In this document: positions 62,622 through 64,000 of the stretch, in pieces | How positions within the stretch are numbered: position 1 is the first letter of the stretch | Layout: each line of letters starts with the position of its first letter | From: Carya illinoinensis | Taxonomy: Eukaryota > Streptophyta > Magnoliopsida > Fagales > Juglandaceae | DNA length: 64,000 nt | Reading direction: 5' to 3' | NCBI RefSeq assembly: GCF_018687715.1 | Contig: NC_056754.1 | Coordinates: forward strand, 11,833,501 to 11,897,500 | Translations under genes and position numbers: made by a program | The notes under the pieces: generated by a model | Databases searched by the model: none | What the model was told of the DNA's origin: nothing | Seen by the model: only the letters and a program-made list of their open reading frames with translations

Positions 62622-64000
62622 TGACCGGTGCAAAACTGCAAGTGCACAGTATCGTAGTTTTATAGTAAAGTAATAAGAAGAGTATCGTCCTCAGGGATTG
62701 GTACCTTACTCTTGCCAAATACCAAAATTATGCTAATCTCAATTCTATCTAGAGGAATTGCTAAGGTTTTTGTAGTAGCAAATAAAACTAGATCAACTCA
62801 AAAGAAATAAGCAAAGAAAGTAAAACTTATGTTTGAAGATCAAATTCAATAGGGAAGAAAACTTCTAGGAAATCGATTTCACCATAATTCTTCACTATGC
62901 TTTTCTCATCCAGCTAATTTAACTTAAACCTCTTTTGTCTATTAGCAAATCTCTAATTCATCCAAAAGCCTCTTTCGATAGTCAATTGGAATTGATTCTA
63001 GTTTATCAATTCACACAAGAGTATGCAAATTAAATAATCAAGAACGCAATAAGACCAATGATTTAATTACTACACAGGTTCATACAAGTCTTTCGATCTC
63101 TATACTTACCTATGCTGAAATATCCAAGATCTACCCTATGATTCCCTCTTTCGATAGCAAATCACAAGATTAATAATCATCTAATCAATGGCCAGTTAAT
63201 TAGAAGCATTAAACTCAGAATAAATCAGATAAACAAAGAGAGAATTGCATTAAATTAGCATGGACAAACAAGCATAGTTCGGAATTAGGTTATATCGTTT
63301 TCCTAGAAAGAAGAAAATTTAGCTCATACTAGAATTGGAATTCAACATAAACGAATTCACCATAATTGTTCTGAGAAGATGGGAAGAAGAAAATAAACAC
63401 TGAAAAATCCTCCTTGCAGCCTCAACTGGTCGTCAAAAGCTCAAGAGAACGATTCAACGCCTTTCTCCCGTCCGTGCTCGTGTATGAATCCAACGTACGT
63501 GCAATAAATTGGAATTCCGTCTCCAAAACAAATGATTTGAATCCCTCTAGCTATGTTTTTCTCTCCCAAAGAGTGTTCTCCAGTCAAAAACCGCGGCTCT
63601 AGAGTGAAGAATGGCCTTTTATATGGTCCCACGGCGGAAAACCTAAAATCTGTCAAAATACAATGTTCGCTCGAGCGGGGTGTCGAGCGCGCGTCGAGCG
63701 TTCGACTCTGCCTGATTTCGCTCGAGCGTCCTATCGCGCGCACATCGAGCGTTCGACTCTGCCTGATTTCGCTCGAGCGGCCAATGTCTCTGCTCGAGTG
63801 ATCTTCGTTTTTCAGCAACCCGCTCGAGCTCCCTGTCGAGCGGCAGTCGAGCGTTTGAATCTGCCTGAATTCGCTCGAGCGGCCAAAAGCCTCCGCTCGA
63901 GCGAACTTGTAAAATCTGCAATATGAAATTTTACCAGCCATCAAATACCCCCAAACTTACAACTTTGTTTGTCCTCAAACAAAAAGAAAAACAAATGATA
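62622..64000 (-). mobile_element. Gypsy LTR, minus strand, partial (runs off window)
   Basis: On the minus strand: GCTCGAGC repeats (63905-63660), the TATA box CCATATAAAAGG (63626-63615), TTGACTGGAGAACACTC (compare TGGCTGGAGAACTC in the 50-kb element). The R-U5 end is CCCTGAGGACGATACTC and then CACTTGCAG ... ACCGGTCA at 62622. It is homologous along its length to the LTRs at 50133 and 59495 but clearly diverged. No primer site follows, so it is a 3' or solo LTR. Its U3 start lies beyond the window. Confidence 0.75.
63660..63912. repeat. GCTCGAGC repeat array, right-edge LTR, inverted orientation
   Basis: At least four diverged copies of TTCGCTCGAGCG ... GTCGAGCGTTCGACTCTGCC, spaced 51-60 bp, read on the minus strand as in the 3' LTR array. 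It precedes the TATA box at 63615 in the transcription direction. Confidence 0.85.

Overview
This is a nuclear segment of a plant chromosome. It contains introns, AT-rich spacers and plant-type genes: a PLS-class pentatricopeptide repeat protein, a ZIP metal transporter and a plant phosphocholine cytidylyltransferase. Plant lineages of LINE, copia, gypsy, hAT and MITE elements surround them. A recurrent ~200-bp MITE of the ATGAGATGAGTTGA type and the long LTRs suggest a woody eudicot, possibly Fagales. That taxonomic guess rests on memory and is weak. Three host genes are supported. The rest of the identifiable content is mobile DNA, much of it nested.

Layout. 1-2.14 kb: 3' half of an Ac-like hAT transposase gene and its terminus, inserted in a LINE. 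2.14-5.47 kb: LINE-1 (+), decayed. 5.49-6.28 kb: broken 'putative plant transposon protein' fragment. 6.29-10.9 kb: LINE-2 (-), nearly full length but dead. 12.15-14.65 kb: AEF1-like (At3g22150-type) editing-factor PPR gene with a nonsense codon and a frameshift. 15.2-17.1 kb: a tRNA-derived SINE and two MITEs. 18.04-19.86 kb: a three-exon ZIP gene (-) that looks intact. 21.79-23.56 kb: 5'-truncated LINE-3 with a 16-bp target duplication. 24.7 kb: a ZIP gene scrap. 24.91-28.84 kb: a 3.9-kb gypsy solo LTR with a 5-bp duplication. 28.96-36.65 kb: LINE-4 (+), split by a copia element (29.05-33.57 kb) with identical LTRs and by a MITE-like insert. 36.68-39.4 kb: LINE-5 (+). 41.36-45.78 kb: eight-exon choline-phosphate cytidylyltransferase gene (-), apparently intact, with a GC-AG intron. 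47.2-62.5 kb: an old Tat/Retand-like gypsy remnant split by a 10.7-kb Athila/Tat-clade gypsy element (50.13-60.85 kb). To its right lie a degenerate minisatellite and a further LTR (-) that runs off the window.

No gene cluster or new pathway is visible. The most unusual structure is regulatory. In the gypsy LTRs, an exact 51-bp tandem repeat built on the palindrome GCTCGAGC sits just upstream of the TATA box. It varies in copy number between the two LTRs of one element and recurs in a divergent LTR at the right edge. The related solo LTR has unrelated repeats in the same place. This looks like a rapidly turning-over promoter-proximal repeat module.

All element boundaries given to the base rest on target-site duplications or splice sites read directly from the sequence. 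Other borders are approximate.
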